A stretch of DNA of 64,000 nt, from positions 23,240 through 87,239 of IMG/VR virus record IMGVR_UViG_3300023174_005819. One strand, given 5' to 3'. The DNA comes from a virus. A model generated the notes under the pieces. It did not search any database, was not told where the DNA came from, and worked only from the letters and a program-made list of their open reading frames with translations. Shown in pieces: positions 26,720 to 35,942 of the stretch. Both the position numbers and the translations under genes were made by a program. The stretch's first letter is position 1; each line of letters begins with the position of its first letter.

Positions 26720-27372
26720 ATGTAAATTTAGTATCAATTACAAAACCAGAAATTAAAGGAATTAAAAATCCAGAAGATTTAGTTGCATTTTGTGCTAGAG
26801 TTAGTAATCCATCTAATCAAATGAATGTTGAAACTGCTCCGAAGCTATTAAAATTTTTAATCAAACATAAGCATTGGAGTCCATTCGAACTTGTTGATAT
26901 GTGTGTTGAAATTAAAACTAGCAGAGGAATTGCAGCTCAAATTCTTAGACACAGATCATTTAGTTTTCAAGAATTTAGTCAAAGATATAGTATTGCAAAT
27001 GAGTTTGAAGATATTGAACTCAGATTACAAGGAGATAAGAATAGGCAAGTGGGTGAAATTCTTATGAAAACAAATACCGATGCATATGATAAAGTCAATG
27101 AACTTCTAATAGAATCCCTATCACTTTCTCAACATTGTTATGATACAATGATTGAAAATGGAGTTGCGAAAGAAGTAGCAAGAATGATATTACCACTAAC
27201 AACTCAAACCACAATGTATATGAAAGGTTCATTAAGAAGCTGGATTCATTATATCGAATTAAGAACAGAACAGAATACTCAAAAAGAACATAGAGTAATT
27301 GCAGAAAAATGTAAAAAGATTTTCATTAAAGAATTTCCTACAATAAGTGAGGCTTTAGAATGGAAGAATTAA
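26716..27372 (+). CDS. thyX: Flavin-dependent thymidylate synthase
   Basis: A 218-residue enzyme that methylates dUMP using FAD and NADPH. The ThyX signature RHRSFSFQEFSQRYS (residues about 78-92; RHRx(7)S pattern) is intact, and the C-terminal RSWIHYIELR..TQKEHR segment binds dUMP. Length is typical. It overlaps dnaB by ATGA. It supplies dTTP for phage DNA synthesis independent of folate ThyA. Confidence 0.93.
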   Translation: MNVNLVSITKPEIKGIKNPEDLVAFCARVSNPSNQMNVETAPKLLKFLIKHKHWSPFELVDMCVEIKTSRGIAAQILRHRSFSFQEFSQRYSIANEFEDIELRLQGDKNRQVGEILMKTNTDAYDKVNELLIESLSLSQHCYDTMIENGVAKEVARMILPLTTQTTMYMKGSLRSWIHYIELRTEQNTQKEHRVIAEKCKKIFIKEFPTISEALEWKN

Positions 27373-28265
27373 ATGTATATCAAATCCTAACAGATCTTGG
27401 TTACCAATTAAAAGATTGTGGAAAAGAATTTAGAGCTAAACCTTTATATAGGGATAGCGATAATGACTCTGTATTAAGAATCTACAAAGATACTGGCAAA
27501 TGGGTGGATTTCAAACAGAATATGAGCGGCGACATAAACTCACTAGTTAAATTAACACTTAAATTAGAAAATCCAAGTGAAGCTCAAGAATGGCTTAAAA
27601 ATAAAAACTTTGCATTTAAAAAGCCAACAGAACCAGAAAAACCACTTATAAAATCTTCTAAAAAATTTGATATAGAAATTCTTTCTAAACTACAAGACGA
27701 TCAAGAGTATTGGCTCAAAAGAGGAGTAGATATTGAAACATTAAAAATTTTCAAAGGTGGAGTTGCAAAAATGGGAAAGATGAAAAACAGATATGTATTT
27801 CCTATTTTTAATTCTAAGAATAATATTATAGGATTTTCTGGAAGAGACATTACCAATTTATCTAAGATAAAGTGGAAGCATATTGGTGAAAAAACAGAAT
27901 TTGTTTATCCATTATTTGTTAATTCAGAAATCATACAACAACAAAAAGAAATAATCTTAGTTGAAAGTATTGGAGATATGTTGAGTTTATGGCAAGCTGG
28001 AGTTAAGAATACTCTTGTTACATTTGGAACTAGTTTAAGTTTAGCGATTTTAAATTACTGTTTAAAACTTGATCCAAAAAAAATTTATATTAGTTTAAAC
28101 AATGATTCAAATAAAAACAATGCTGGAAATATTGCAGCAGAAAAAACTCAATCTAGATTGAGTAGATACTTTGATAAAAGTCAACTTAAAATAGCTCTAC
28201 CACCTAAAAAAGATTTTGGTGAGATGACTAAAGAAGAAATAATTCAATGGAAAAACAATCTTTAA
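27360..28265 (+). CDS. TOPRIM primase, DnaG-like
   Basis: A 301-residue protein, shorter than bacterial DnaG (about 600). The N-terminal part (residues 1-75) resembles a CHC2-type zinc-domain shape (FRAKPLYRDSDNDSVLRIYKDTGKWVDF..GGDI-like) but lacks clear zinc-binding Cys/His. IILVESIGDMLSLWQAG (about 198-214) is the TOPRIM glutamate motif and ISLNNDSNKNNAGNIAAE the DxD-like motif, here with N-D. Adjacent DnaB supports a primase role. It overlaps thyX by 13 bases. Confidence 0.75.
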   Translation: MEELNVYQILTDLGYQLKDCGKEFRAKPLYRDSDNDSVLRIYKDTGKWVDFKQNMSGDINSLVKLTLKLENPSEAQEWLKNKNFAFKKPTEPEKPLIKSSKKFDIEILSKLQDDQEYWLKRGVDIETLKIFKGGVAKMGKMKNRYVFPIFNSKNNIIGFSGRDITNLSKIKWKHIGEKTEFVYPLFVNSEIIQQQKEIILVESIGDMLSLWQAGVKNTLVTFGTSLSLAILNYCLKLDPKKIYISLNNDSNKNNAGNIAAEKTQSRLSRYFDKSQLKIALPPKKDFGEMTKEEIIQWKNNL

Positions 28266-29212
28266 AAGTATTATCAGCATCTAGAATTAAAACTCTTGAG
28301 ACTTGCTCTTGGGTTTATTGGAATAATTATCATACCAAAGTTCCACAATCTCAAAATGATGGAGCTTTAAGAGGAACGATTTGTCATACAGTTTTTGAAT
28401 TACTCTTAAATAAAAGACATCTTAAAAATTATAAAAGAATAATAAAAAAGAATTCGATTGATGGTGATGAGGGAGTAAATAGGTTAGTTAAAAAACTATC
28501 AGCAAAGGTCAAGCTTGACGAAAGCAATTATAAACTATTAAATGATATGATTTTAGTTGGCCTTAAAAACGACTTCTTTGGACAAGGTGGAGAAATAATT
28601 AAACCAGAGTATGATTTTGATATTAAAAATGATGAACCAAAATATCATATTCGTGGCTTTATAGATAAGCCAGTTAAAATCAAAAAAGAAATGCATATAA
28701 TCGACTATAAAAGCTCTAAATACAAGTTTAGGGGTGATGACCTTGAAGCTAATATTCAAGCTATGATGTATAGTCTTGCTAGTAAAAAATTATGGCCCAA
28801 GTTGAAACCTATTGTTAAATTTCTATTTCTCAGGTTTCCAAAACAACCAATTCAAGAGCTAGTATTTGATGACAATCAAATTAAAGGATTCGAGCATTAT
28901 CTGGAGCACATTAATGATTATGTTAATAAGTTTGACGAAGAATCTGCCAGATCAAACTTTGCAATAGATAGCGTTAAGAATAAGTGGATGTGTCAAATTG
29001 GTGGATGGAAATGTCCATATAAAGATCCATATACATATTATGTCAAAGTAAATGATAAAGGCGATATAGTAGAAACTAGCCTAGAAGATAATTTTAAAGA
29101 TATTAAAGGATTCAAAGTAGAAACTCGAAAATATGAAGGATGTCCAAAGTTTCAAGCTGCTTCCGCTAAAGATGACTTTCTAGATGACTCAAAAGACGAA
29201 TTTTTAGATTGA
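28247..29212 (+). CDS. RecB/Cas4-like PD-(D/E)XK exonuclease
   Basis: A 321-residue protein. SASRIKTLETCSWVYW at the start, RGTICHTVFELLL (His motif, residues about 46-58), GFIDKPVKIKKEMHIIDYKSS (D..D-x-K catalytic pair, about 139-158) and an IQAMMYSLA helix match the RecB-family nuclease core. One Cys near residue 17 and Cys residues near the C-terminus (WMCQIGGWKCPY, GCPKF) could hold a Cas4/AddB-type iron-sulfur cluster. The C-terminus is acidic (DDSKDEFLD). Likely used in recombination or DNA processing. Confidence 0.75.
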   Translation: MEKQSLKVLSASRIKTLETCSWVYWNNYHTKVPQSQNDGALRGTICHTVFELLLNKRHLKNYKRIIKKNSIDGDEGVNRLVKKLSAKVKLDESNYKLLNDMILVGLKNDFFGQGGEIIKPEYDFDIKNDEPKYHIRGFIDKPVKIKKEMHIIDYKSSKYKFRGDDLEANIQAMMYSLASKKLWPKLKPIVKFLFLRFPKQPIQELVFDDNQIKGFEHYLEHINDYVNKFDEESARSNFAIDSVKNKWMCQIGGWKCPYKDPYTYYVKVNDKGDIVETSLEDNFKDIKGFKVETRKYEGCPKFQAASAKDDFLDDSKDEFLD

Positions 29213-29237
29213 TATATTTATAAATTGTTGTTATATT
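29209..29237 (+). promoter_or_regulatory. Promoter of the replicase operon, leaderless
   Basis: TTGATA (29209-29214), 17-base spacer, TATATT (29232-29237). ATG 29245 follows 7 bases after the -10 box, so the predicted transcript starts essentially at the start codon. The -35 overlaps the stop codon region of the previous gene. Confidence 0.6.
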
Positions 29238-29244
29238 GGTAAAA

Positions 29245-29991
29245 ATGATACCTTTATTTAAATCTCATTATTCTTTAGGAAGATCTATTCTTACTCTAGA
29301 GGATAAATCTGAAAGAGATGAGTATCCAGATTCTATTATTCAAATAGCTAAACAAAATAAATTAAAAGAGATATTTCTAGTAGAAGATAATATGTCATCA
29401 TTTCTTGAAGCTTATACTAATTGCAAGAACAATGATATTAAATTAAATTATGGATTAAGAATTTCAGTTACAGAGTCGATAGCTGATAAAACGGATGAAT
29501 CAAGAGCAAAAAACTCAAAATTTATACTTTTCTTTAAAAATAAAAAAGGTTACGAATCCTTGACTAAATTATTTAGTATTGGTGCAAAAGATGGTTTTTA
29601 TTATGAACCTAGAGTAGATTATACTACAATAAAGAATAACTGGTCAGATGATTTAATTATGGGTATTCCATTCTATGATTCTTTCATATTTAATAATACT
29701 TTAAAAAATAGCATATGTGTTCCACAAATAGATTTTACAAAACCAGTAGTATTCATTGAGCAAAATGAATTGCCTTTTGATTTTATTATTAAAGATAAAA
29801 TATTATCATTTGCAGAAAAGAATAAATTAGAAATTTATAAAGCAAAAAGCATTTACTATAATGATAGAAAAGATTTTAAAACATACTTGACATTCAGATG
29901 CATTAATAATAGAAGTGTTCTAAATAAACCAGATATTGAGCATATGAGTAGTAATGAATTTTCTTTTGAAAGCTGGAAGGAAAATAATTAA
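29245..29991 (+). CDS. DNA polymerase III alpha, separate PHP domain
   Basis: A 248-residue protein equivalent to the N-terminal PHP domain of DnaE. FKSHYSLGRSIL near residue 5 corresponds to the HSDYS opening with its His; LKEIFLVEDNMSSFLEA matches the A.TDH.N..G block but with ED-N where His would be, so the metal site looks degraded. KNKKGYESLTKLFSIGAKDGFYY matches the N.GY.NLL..S block. It stops before the palm; the polymerase core is a separate gene at 30851, after an exonuclease gene. Start at ATG 29245, matched to the leaderless promoter. Confidence 0.75.
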   Translation: MIPLFKSHYSLGRSILTLEDKSERDEYPDSIIQIAKQNKLKEIFLVEDNMSSFLEAYTNCKNNDIKLNYGLRISVTESIADKTDESRAKNSKFILFFKNKKGYESLTKLFSIGAKDGFYYEPRVDYTTIKNNWSDDLIMGIPFYDSFIFNNTLKNSICVPQIDFTKPVVFIEQNELPFDFIIKDKILSFAEKNKLEIYKAKSIYYNDRKDFKTYLTFRCINNRSVLNKPDIEHMSSNEFSFESWKENN

Positions 29992-29993
29992 AT

Positions 29994-30632
29994 ATGGACG
30001 AACATTTATTAAGATACGACAAAAATAAAACTTTAGTTTTTATAGATTGCGAAACATTTAATCTTTGCTTAAATTTTTGTCATAATATTCCTTGGCAAAT
30101 TGCTATGCTTAAAGTTCAAGGCGATAAAAAAATTGATCAAAAGAATTTTTATTTAAAATGGCAAACAGACTTAAAAATTAGTCAAGATGCAGCCAGAATC
30201 ACAAGATATGACCATAAAAAAGTTCAAAAAGAAGGTTATGATCCTAAAGAGATATTTCCAACTATTAAAGATTGGTTAGACCATGCAGATTATATTATTG
30301 GTCACAATACTCTTGGGTTTGACATTTATCTTATAAAAGAGTATTATAAATACATGGGTTGTAATTGGCATCATCTTGTGAATAAATTTATTGATACAAA
30401 TGCAATAGCAAGAGGTATAAAATATGAGATGCCTTATAATTCAAAAGATAGCTTAATTGAATATCAATATAAAATTCTTCATACTAGAAAAAAGAATGTT
30501 AAAAGTTCTTTGACTTTCTTAGGAAAAGAAAATGGGATAGAACATGATTACGAAAAACTTCATGATGCTATTAATGATCTTGACTTAAATTTAAAAGTAT
30601 GGAATAAATTAAAATGGCAATTAGAGGTATAA
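29994..30632 (+). CDS. DnaQ-like 3'-5' exonuclease
   Basis: A 212-residue DEDDh proofreading exonuclease. LVFIDCETFN (residues about 14-23) is Exo I (DxE); ADYIIGHNTLGFDIYLI (about 100-116) is Exo II with its Asp; LHDAINDLDLNLKVW (about 191-205) is Exo III with the H-x4-D pair. Being 2 bases after the PHP gene and before the polymerase gene, it most likely proofreads for this phage replicase. Confidence 0.87.
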   Translation: MDEHLLRYDKNKTLVFIDCETFNLCLNFCHNIPWQIAMLKVQGDKKIDQKNFYLKWQTDLKISQDAARITRYDHKKVQKEGYDPKEIFPTIKDWLDHADYIIGHNTLGFDIYLIKEYYKYMGCNWHHLVNKFIDTNAIARGIKYEMPYNSKDSLIEYQYKILHTRKKNVKSSLTFLGKENGIEHDYEKLHDAINDLDLNLKVWNKLKWQLEV

Positions 30633-30633
30633 T

Positions 30634-30858
30634 ATGGCATCATTAGACGATATTTATGATATAATCCAAAAACTAGAAAATGGTGGAATAGAATATTTAC
30701 TTATCACGGTCCAAAAAGGTAAAAAACAAGGTAAGGCTGATGTATTCTTTAATCTAAAAGATAAGGCATCTATGAAAATATTAGCGACTGGATTAGCAGC
30801 TTTTAACAAAGAGATAGATAATATTGATAGACAAGATGAAGATGAAGATGATGAATAA
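30634..30858 (+). CDS. Small acidic protein between exonuclease and polymerase
   Basis: A 74-residue protein one base after the exonuclease stop. Body: a short helix, a IEYLLITVQKGK beta pair, a DVFFNLKDKAS strand and an ATGLAAFNKE helix; tail DRQDEDEDDE. Similar in plan to the 87-residue gene at 24930. Position suggests a replisome accessory protein, possibly binding the clamp, exonuclease or polymerase. No known family. Confidence 0.5.
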   Translation: MASLDDIYDIIQKLENGGIEYLLITVQKGKKQGKADVFFNLKDKASMKILATGLAAFNKEIDNIDRQDEDEDDE

Positions 30859-33433
30859 TACCATAAAAGATGAATTATTTTCCAGTAAGTTTACTACTAC
30901 TGACCTTGGATTGCATGGGGTCAGACTTCCAGAATTTAATATTGATGGATCTTTAAAAAGACATCTTAACATTAGCGAAGATGTTTCTAATTACGACTTT
31001 CTAAGGGCATTAGCCCTAAATGGTTTCAAAGATTTAAAGATAGAAAAAGATAATAAAGATTACAAGAAATATATTGATCGAGCAAAATACGAACTAGAAA
31101 CATTGAAAGAATTAGGTTTTACTGATTATGTTTTATTAGTATGGGATGTTATTAATTTTTGTAAAACAAATAATATACCAGTTGGACTAGGTAGAGGTTC
31201 AGCTGCTGGTTCACTTATTCTTTATCTAATTGGCGTAACTAGAATTGATCCAGTTAAATATGACCTTTATTTCGAAAGATTTATATCCAAGATTCGAGCT
31301 AAAAAGCAGGTTATTGATGGAGTAACATATCTTGATGGCAGTTTAATGTGCGATGTCGATTTAGATATTTGTTATTATAATCGTCAAAAAGTATTACAGT
31401 ATTTAGAGTCTAAATTTAAAGGTAAAACTAGTAAAATTCTAACGCTTAATACTTTAAGTGGAAAACTTTTAATTAAAGAATGTGGTAAAATCGTTGGAGA
31501 AAAAACAGAAGAAGAAATGACGAATATTTCTTCATTAATCCCCAAAGTTTATGGTCAAGTTAAAGATATTAATACTGCATATGAAGAAGTAGAAAAATTT
31601 AAAGAATGGTGCGATGAAAATAAAGAAACATTTCAAATTGCTTTAAAGTTAAGAGATTTAATTAAAAATAAAGGAGTTCATCCATCTGGAGTTCTTCTTT
31701 CTTACTACGATTTAGAAACAGTATGTCCAACAGAATTTTCTTCTGATAAAGAACCAGTTTCAAGTTTTGATATGAATTGGGTTAGTTTATTTAATATTAA
31801 ACTTGATATCTTGGGATTAAGAAGTGTTTCCGTAGTTGATGATGTTTGTAAAAATATTGGCATTAAAGTAGAAGATATTGATTTAAATCATGAATCTATC
31901 TATAGAAATCTACAAGATTTAAAATCTCCTCATGGTTTATTCCAAATTGAAGCAGAAACTAACTTTAGAGTTTGTCAAAAAGTAAAACCAAAGAATCTTG
32001 AAGAACTTAGCGGAGTATTAGCTCTAGCAAGACCTGGAGCATTACAATTCGTAGATAAATATGCTGCCCACACAAATTATCAACAATCAGAAAGTATTCA
32101 TCCATTCTTTGATGATATTCTAAAACAAACTGGTGGAGTAGCATTGTATCAAGAGCAATTGATGAAGATGGCTAATAAGATTGGATTTACTTTGGATGAA
32201 GCAGAAATCTTAAGAAGAATCGTAGGCAAAAAGAAAACCGAAGAGATCAAAGCTTGGAAAAAGAAGATTGAATCAAAGATCAAAGAAAATAAAATACCAA
32301 AAGAAGTAGGAGAAATTCTATGGAAAATCTTGGAAGATTCTGCGAATTATTCTTTTAACAAGAGTCATTCATTGGCATATGCAGCTTTAGCGGCAGTTAC
32401 AATTTATTTAAAATTTAATTATCCTCAACAATTCTTCTTATCTTTATTGAAAATGAGCAGAAACGAACCAGACCCAATTGGTGAAATTTCTAAAATTCAA
32501 AAAGAAATGCATGAGTTTGATATTAAACTTCTTCCTCCGCATATCATCAAATCAGAGATGGATTTCTCAACAGAAGATAAAGATATTAGATTCGGATTAC
32601 TATCAATCAAAGGTATTAGTGATAAATCTATTGAAAAATTAAATAGTTTTAGAAATAAGTATTCTAATAAATTTGAGATTTTTCAAGCAGCAGAAGAAGC
32701 CAATCTTAATATTGGAGTGTTATCTTCTTTAATTCAAGCAGGAGCATTGAGTGGTTTTAGTCAATCTAGAAGTAAAATTGTATTAGAAGCTCAATTATGG
32801 AATATTTTAACTTCTAAAGAAAAGAAATATTCAATTTCATTCGCAGACAAATTTGATTATGACTTAATTAAAATTATTAAGCATCTTAATAAATTTACTG
32901 ACGAAAAGAATCATTTAGTTATTAAAGATAATAGATTAAATACTATTAAAGCAAAATATGCACCATATCTTGAAATCTATAACCAAAATAGTAAAAGCGA
33001 AAGTTTTGCTAATTGGTATTATGAAAAGAAACTTTTGGGATATACATATAATAAAAATTTAAGAGATATCTTCGCAGAGAAAAGAGAAAATCTTAAATAT
33101 GTTAGCGATATTGTAGATGAACCAGTTAATAGTAAAGTGGCATTTGTTGGTCAAATAGAAGAAGTCTATACTGGGGTATCTAAAAATGAAAAGAAAACCA
33201 GATATGTAAGGTTAAAGATATCAGATGAAACAAGTTCAATTAGCGTATTAATATTTAATGATAATATTGAGAATAATAAATTATTAAATAATAAAGCTTT
33301 TGAAGAAGGAAATATTGTTATTGCTAAGGGCTCAAAGAGAGATGATTGTATATTTGGAGACTTGATAGCTATTCAAGATCATCAAATTTATATGAAATTA
33401 AATGATTTAAAAAAGACAGATAAAAATAATTGA
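30851..33433 (+). CDS. dnaE: DNA polymerase III alpha core lacking PHP domain
   Basis: An 860-residue C-family polymerase. The N-terminus (LPEFNIDGSLKRHL) starts where a normal DnaE ends its PHP domain. YVLLVWDVINFCKTNNIPVGLGRGSAAGSLILY (residues about 97-129) is the classical GRGSAAGSL palm motif, and CDVDLDI (about 166-172) holds the catalytic aspartates. GVHPSGVLLS, an HhH-region ARPGALQFVD, then NYSFNKSHSLAYA follow. An OB fold lies near residues 760-840 (VAFVGQIEEVYTG..). The tau-binding tail of bacterial DnaE is absent. Start ATG 30851 overlaps the previous stop by 8 bases. Confidence 0.92.
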   Translation: MNNTIKDELFSSKFTTTDLGLHGVRLPEFNIDGSLKRHLNISEDVSNYDFLRALALNGFKDLKIEKDNKDYKKYIDRAKYELETLKELGFTDYVLLVWDVINFCKTNNIPVGLGRGSAAGSLILYLIGVTRIDPVKYDLYFERFISKIRAKKQVIDGVTYLDGSLMCDVDLDICYYNRQKVLQYLESKFKGKTSKILTLNTLSGKLLIKECGKIVGEKTEEEMTNISSLIPKVYGQVKDINTAYEEVEKFKEWCDENKETFQIALKLRDLIKNKGVHPSGVLLSYYDLETVCPTEFSSDKEPVSSFDMNWVSLFNIKLDILGLRSVSVVDDVCKNIGIKVEDIDLNHESIYRNLQDLKSPHGLFQIEAETNFRVCQKVKPKNLEELSGVLALARPGALQFVDKYAAHTNYQQSESIHPFFDDILKQTGGVALYQEQLMKMANKIGFTLDEAEILRRIVGKKKTEEIKAWKKKIESKIKENKIPKEVGEILWKILEDSANYSFNKSHSLAYAALAAVTIYLKFNYPQQFFLSLLKMSRNEPDPIGEISKIQKEMHEFDIKLLPPHIIKSEMDFSTEDKDIRFGLLSIKGISDKSIEKLNSFRNKYSNKFEIFQAAEEANLNIGVLSSLIQAGALSGFSQSRSKIVLEAQLWNILTSKEKKYSISFADKFDYDLIKIIKHLNKFTDEKNHLVIKDNRLNTIKAKYAPYLEIYNQNSKSESFANWYYEKKLLGYTYNKNLRDIFAEKRENLKYVSDIVDEPVNSKVAFVGQIEEVYTGVSKNEKKTRYVRLKISDETSSISVLIFNDNIENNKLLNNKAFEEGNIVIAKGSKRDDCIFGDLIAIQDHQIYMKLNDLKKTDKNN

Positions 33434-33458
33434 CATTTCTAAATATAGCTAGTAACAT
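33430..33458 (+). promoter_or_regulatory. Leaderless promoter before the SSB candidate
   Basis: Perfect TTGACA (33430-33435), 17-base spacer, TAACAT (33453-33458), 8 bases to ATG 33467. The -35 overlaps the polymerase stop codon. Confidence 0.68.
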
Positions 33459-33466
33459 AAAGTAAT

Positions 33467-34012
33467 ATGATATCATTTTATAAACCAAATAGCAAGAATA
33501 CAGGCACGGCTTGTAGTTTCAGCGTAAATTCAAAAGATAATTCAGTATGGGGGTCATTAATCAAGCAAAGCTCTTGGAATGATGCCAAAAAAATTGGATC
33601 TTTTTCAGAAAATCAAAATAATCCAAGTAAAAGTGTTAAAGTCAAATTTTCTTTAACAGAAGCAGCAGGTCTTTTAGATGCTCTAGAAAGAAACACAGAA
33701 TTTTCAGCATATCATACTTCTGAGAAACAAATTACAAAAATCAAATTAGCACCTTATATTAGAGATGAAAAACAAGTAGGCTTTTCATATAGCGTAAATA
33801 AAGAAGACAAGCAAAATGTTGAAAATAAACAATCCTATTTGATTGGTTTTTATTTTAACGAAGCAAGACTATTGAAAGAATTTTTAAGTTATTCTTTAAA
33901 TTCTGTTTTCGAAGCTCAAAGAATTGAAGCTATTAAGAAAGCAAAAAATTCAACAAAAGAAACCAAAGACGTTAGCGCAACTAATCAAGAAGAAGATAGC
34001 GAACTCTGGTAA
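33467..34012 (+). CDS. Candidate single-stranded DNA-binding protein
   Basis: A 181-residue protein. Residues 1 to about 140 look beta-rich with aromatic/Lys residues (SVKVKFSLTEAAGLL, ITKIKLAPYI, GFSYSVNKED); the last 35 residues are charged and end in EEDSELW. An acidic C-terminal tail with a final aromatic residue is shared by SSB of bacteria, T7 gp2.5 and similar proteins. It follows the polymerase and has its own promoter, as expected for a highly expressed SSB. There is no recognised family motif, so this is inference. Confidence 0.45.
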   Translation: MISFYKPNSKNTGTACSFSVNSKDNSVWGSLIKQSSWNDAKKIGSFSENQNNPSKSVKVKFSLTEAAGLLDALERNTEFSAYHTSEKQITKIKLAPYIRDEKQVGFSYSVNKEDKQNVENKQSYLIGFYFNEARLLKEFLSYSLNSVFEAQRIEAIKKAKNSTKETKDVSATNQEEDSELW

Positions 34013-35928
34013 TGGAAAGAAAAAAGAAAGTTCTAATACAAACGGATTTTGCCTTAGCTAAAACAGGCTTTGGTAGAAACGCTAGAGCTTTACTTAAATA
34101 TTTGTATTCTACAAATAAATATGATTTAATTCATTATTGCTGTGGAATGACTTATGATCATCCAGAATTCAAAAAGACTCCTTGGAGATCTGTTGGCTCA
34201 CTTCCTAATACTCAACAAGAATTAGATCAACTAAATAAAGATCCAAATTTAGCTCGAATGGCAAGTTATGGAGCGCATTATTTAGATCGAGTTATCAATG
34301 ATGAAAAGCCAGACGTATATTTTGCAGTACAAGATATTTGGGGGGTAGATTTTGCTATTGAAAAGCCTTGGTTTAATAAAATTGCATCTGTAATTTGGAC
34401 TACATTAGATTCTCTACCTATTCTTCAATCTGCTATTACTAATGCTCCAAAAATTAAAAATTATTGGATTTGGAGTAATTTTGCTACAAAAGCTCTTCAT
34501 AAACTTGGATATAGTCATGTAAAAACTATTCATGGATCTTTGGAAGATAAAGATTTTTATCGTTTATCAGATTTTGATAGAAATCAACTTAGGAAAAAAT
34601 ACAATATTGCTCAAGATGCATTTATTATCGGATTTGTATTTAGAAATCAATTAAGAAAAAGCGTTCCTAATTTACTTCAAGGATATGCATTATGGAAGAA
34701 AAATAATCCTCAAATTAAAAATACATACTTACTACTTCACACTCATTGGGGAGAAGGGTGGAATATACATAAATTAGCAGCAGAAGCTGGAGTAAATCAA
34801 AATGAAATATTAACAACTTATATATGTAAAAGCTGTGGAAATTATGAAATTAAAAATTTTACTGCACAAGATTTAGATTGTAAATTTTGTGGATCAAAGA
34901 AAACTCAAACCACAACAAATGTTAGTATCGGAGTCACGGAGGCTCAATTAAATGAAGTATATAATTTAATGGATGTTTATTGTCATCCATTTACTAGTGG
35001 GGGTCAGGAAATTCCAATTCAAGAAGCAAAATTAACGGAATTAATTACGTTAGTTACAAATTATAGTTGCGGAGAGGAAATGTGTGAACCAGAAGCTAAC
35101 TCATTACCACTAGATTGGATAGAATACAGAGAACATGGTACAGAATTTATTAAAGCATCAACTCTTCCAGAATCAATAGCAAAACAATTAAATATAGTAT
35201 ATAAAATGCCTATTCATCAAAGAAAAGAAATTGGAAAAAAGGCCAGAGAATGGACTATTAAAAATTTTGCAATTAGTAATGTTGGAAAAAGTATAGAAAA
35301 TTTTATTGATAATCAAAAATTAGTTGATTGGAATGAAATAAAAGAGAATCCAGAGGATAAAAAAGATCCTTATTTTCAAATTCCAAATATCACAGATGAT
35401 GCAGAATGGTTAATATTTATGTATCATAATATATTAAAAATGAAAAATATTGATCGCAATGATTCTGGACATCAATATTGGATGGGAGAATTAGCGAAAG
35501 GAGCAAAAAGACAAGATATCGAAAATTATTTTAGAAATGTGGCATTAAAAGAAACAGAAGATAAAAAACAGGTTAAATTTGAGGATCTACTTGACCCAAA
35601 TGATAAAGGTAGAGTGATATATGTTATGCCAGAGAGTGCTGGAGATATTTTCTTAAGCACTGCATTATTTAAATCTATTAAAAATAGATATCCAGATTAT
35701 AGTTTATATGTTGCAACAAAACCACAGTACAAAGATATTTTAGATGGTAATCCATATGTTCATAGATGGATAGAGTATAATCCAATTATGGATAATTTGA
35801 TTTGGTTAGAAGGAAATAATCAACATAATGGATATTTTGATATTGCTTATTTACCATATACTTGTACTCAAAGAAATTTAAATTATCTTCACAATGGTTT
35901 AGATAAAATAGAATTTCAATTAAGTTGA
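34012..35928 (+). CDS. GT4-like glycosyltransferase with zinc-ribbon insert and half a GT9 domain
   Basis: A 638-residue protein. Residues about 5-430 form a GT-B transferase (QTDFALAKTGFGRNARAL; VYCHPFTSGGQEIPIQEAKLTEL). At about 271-296 a CKSCG...CKFCG zinc ribbon is inserted, unusual for this family. Residues about 430-530 are a helical linker. Residues about 541-638 (VIYVMPESAGDIFLSTALFKSIKNRYP..) are the N-terminal Rossmann half of a GT9 heptosyltransferase-like enzyme, whose C-terminal half is the next gene. It overlaps the previous stop by TAATG. It lies among replication genes, far from the main glycan block. Confidence 0.72.
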   Translation: MERKKKVLIQTDFALAKTGFGRNARALLKYLYSTNKYDLIHYCCGMTYDHPEFKKTPWRSVGSLPNTQQELDQLNKDPNLARMASYGAHYLDRVINDEKPDVYFAVQDIWGVDFAIEKPWFNKIASVIWTTLDSLPILQSAITNAPKIKNYWIWSNFATKALHKLGYSHVKTIHGSLEDKDFYRLSDFDRNQLRKKYNIAQDAFIIGFVFRNQLRKSVPNLLQGYALWKKNNPQIKNTYLLLHTHWGEGWNIHKLAAEAGVNQNEILTTYICKSCGNYEIKNFTAQDLDCKFCGSKKTQTTTNVSIGVTEAQLNEVYNLMDVYCHPFTSGGQEIPIQEAKLTELITLVTNYSCGEEMCEPEANSLPLDWIEYREHGTEFIKASTLPESIAKQLNIVYKMPIHQRKEIGKKAREWTIKNFAISNVGKSIENFIDNQKLVDWNEIKENPEDKKDPYFQIPNITDDAEWLIFMYHNILKMKNIDRNDSGHQYWMGELAKGAKRQDIENYFRNVALKETEDKKQVKFEDLLDPNDKGRVIYVMPESAGDIFLSTALFKSIKNRYPDYSLYVATKPQYKDILDGNPYVHRWIEYNPIMDNLIWLEGNNQHNGYFDIAYLPYTCTQRNLNYLHNGLDKIEFQLS

Positions 35929-35930
35929 TA

Positions 35931-35936
35931 TATCAT
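35931..35936 (+). promoter_or_regulatory. Possible -10 box before 35943
   Basis: TATCAT lies 6 bases before ATG 35943, the same position and sequence as the -10 box at 37109-37114. No convincing -35 is present, so this is only a hint of a leaderless start. Confidence 0.25.
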
Positions 35937-35942
35937 AAATAA

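Noticed and set aside
30851-33433. Intein in the polymerase gene
   Set aside because: All polymerase motifs are continuous and no intein splice residues or endonuclease insert were found.
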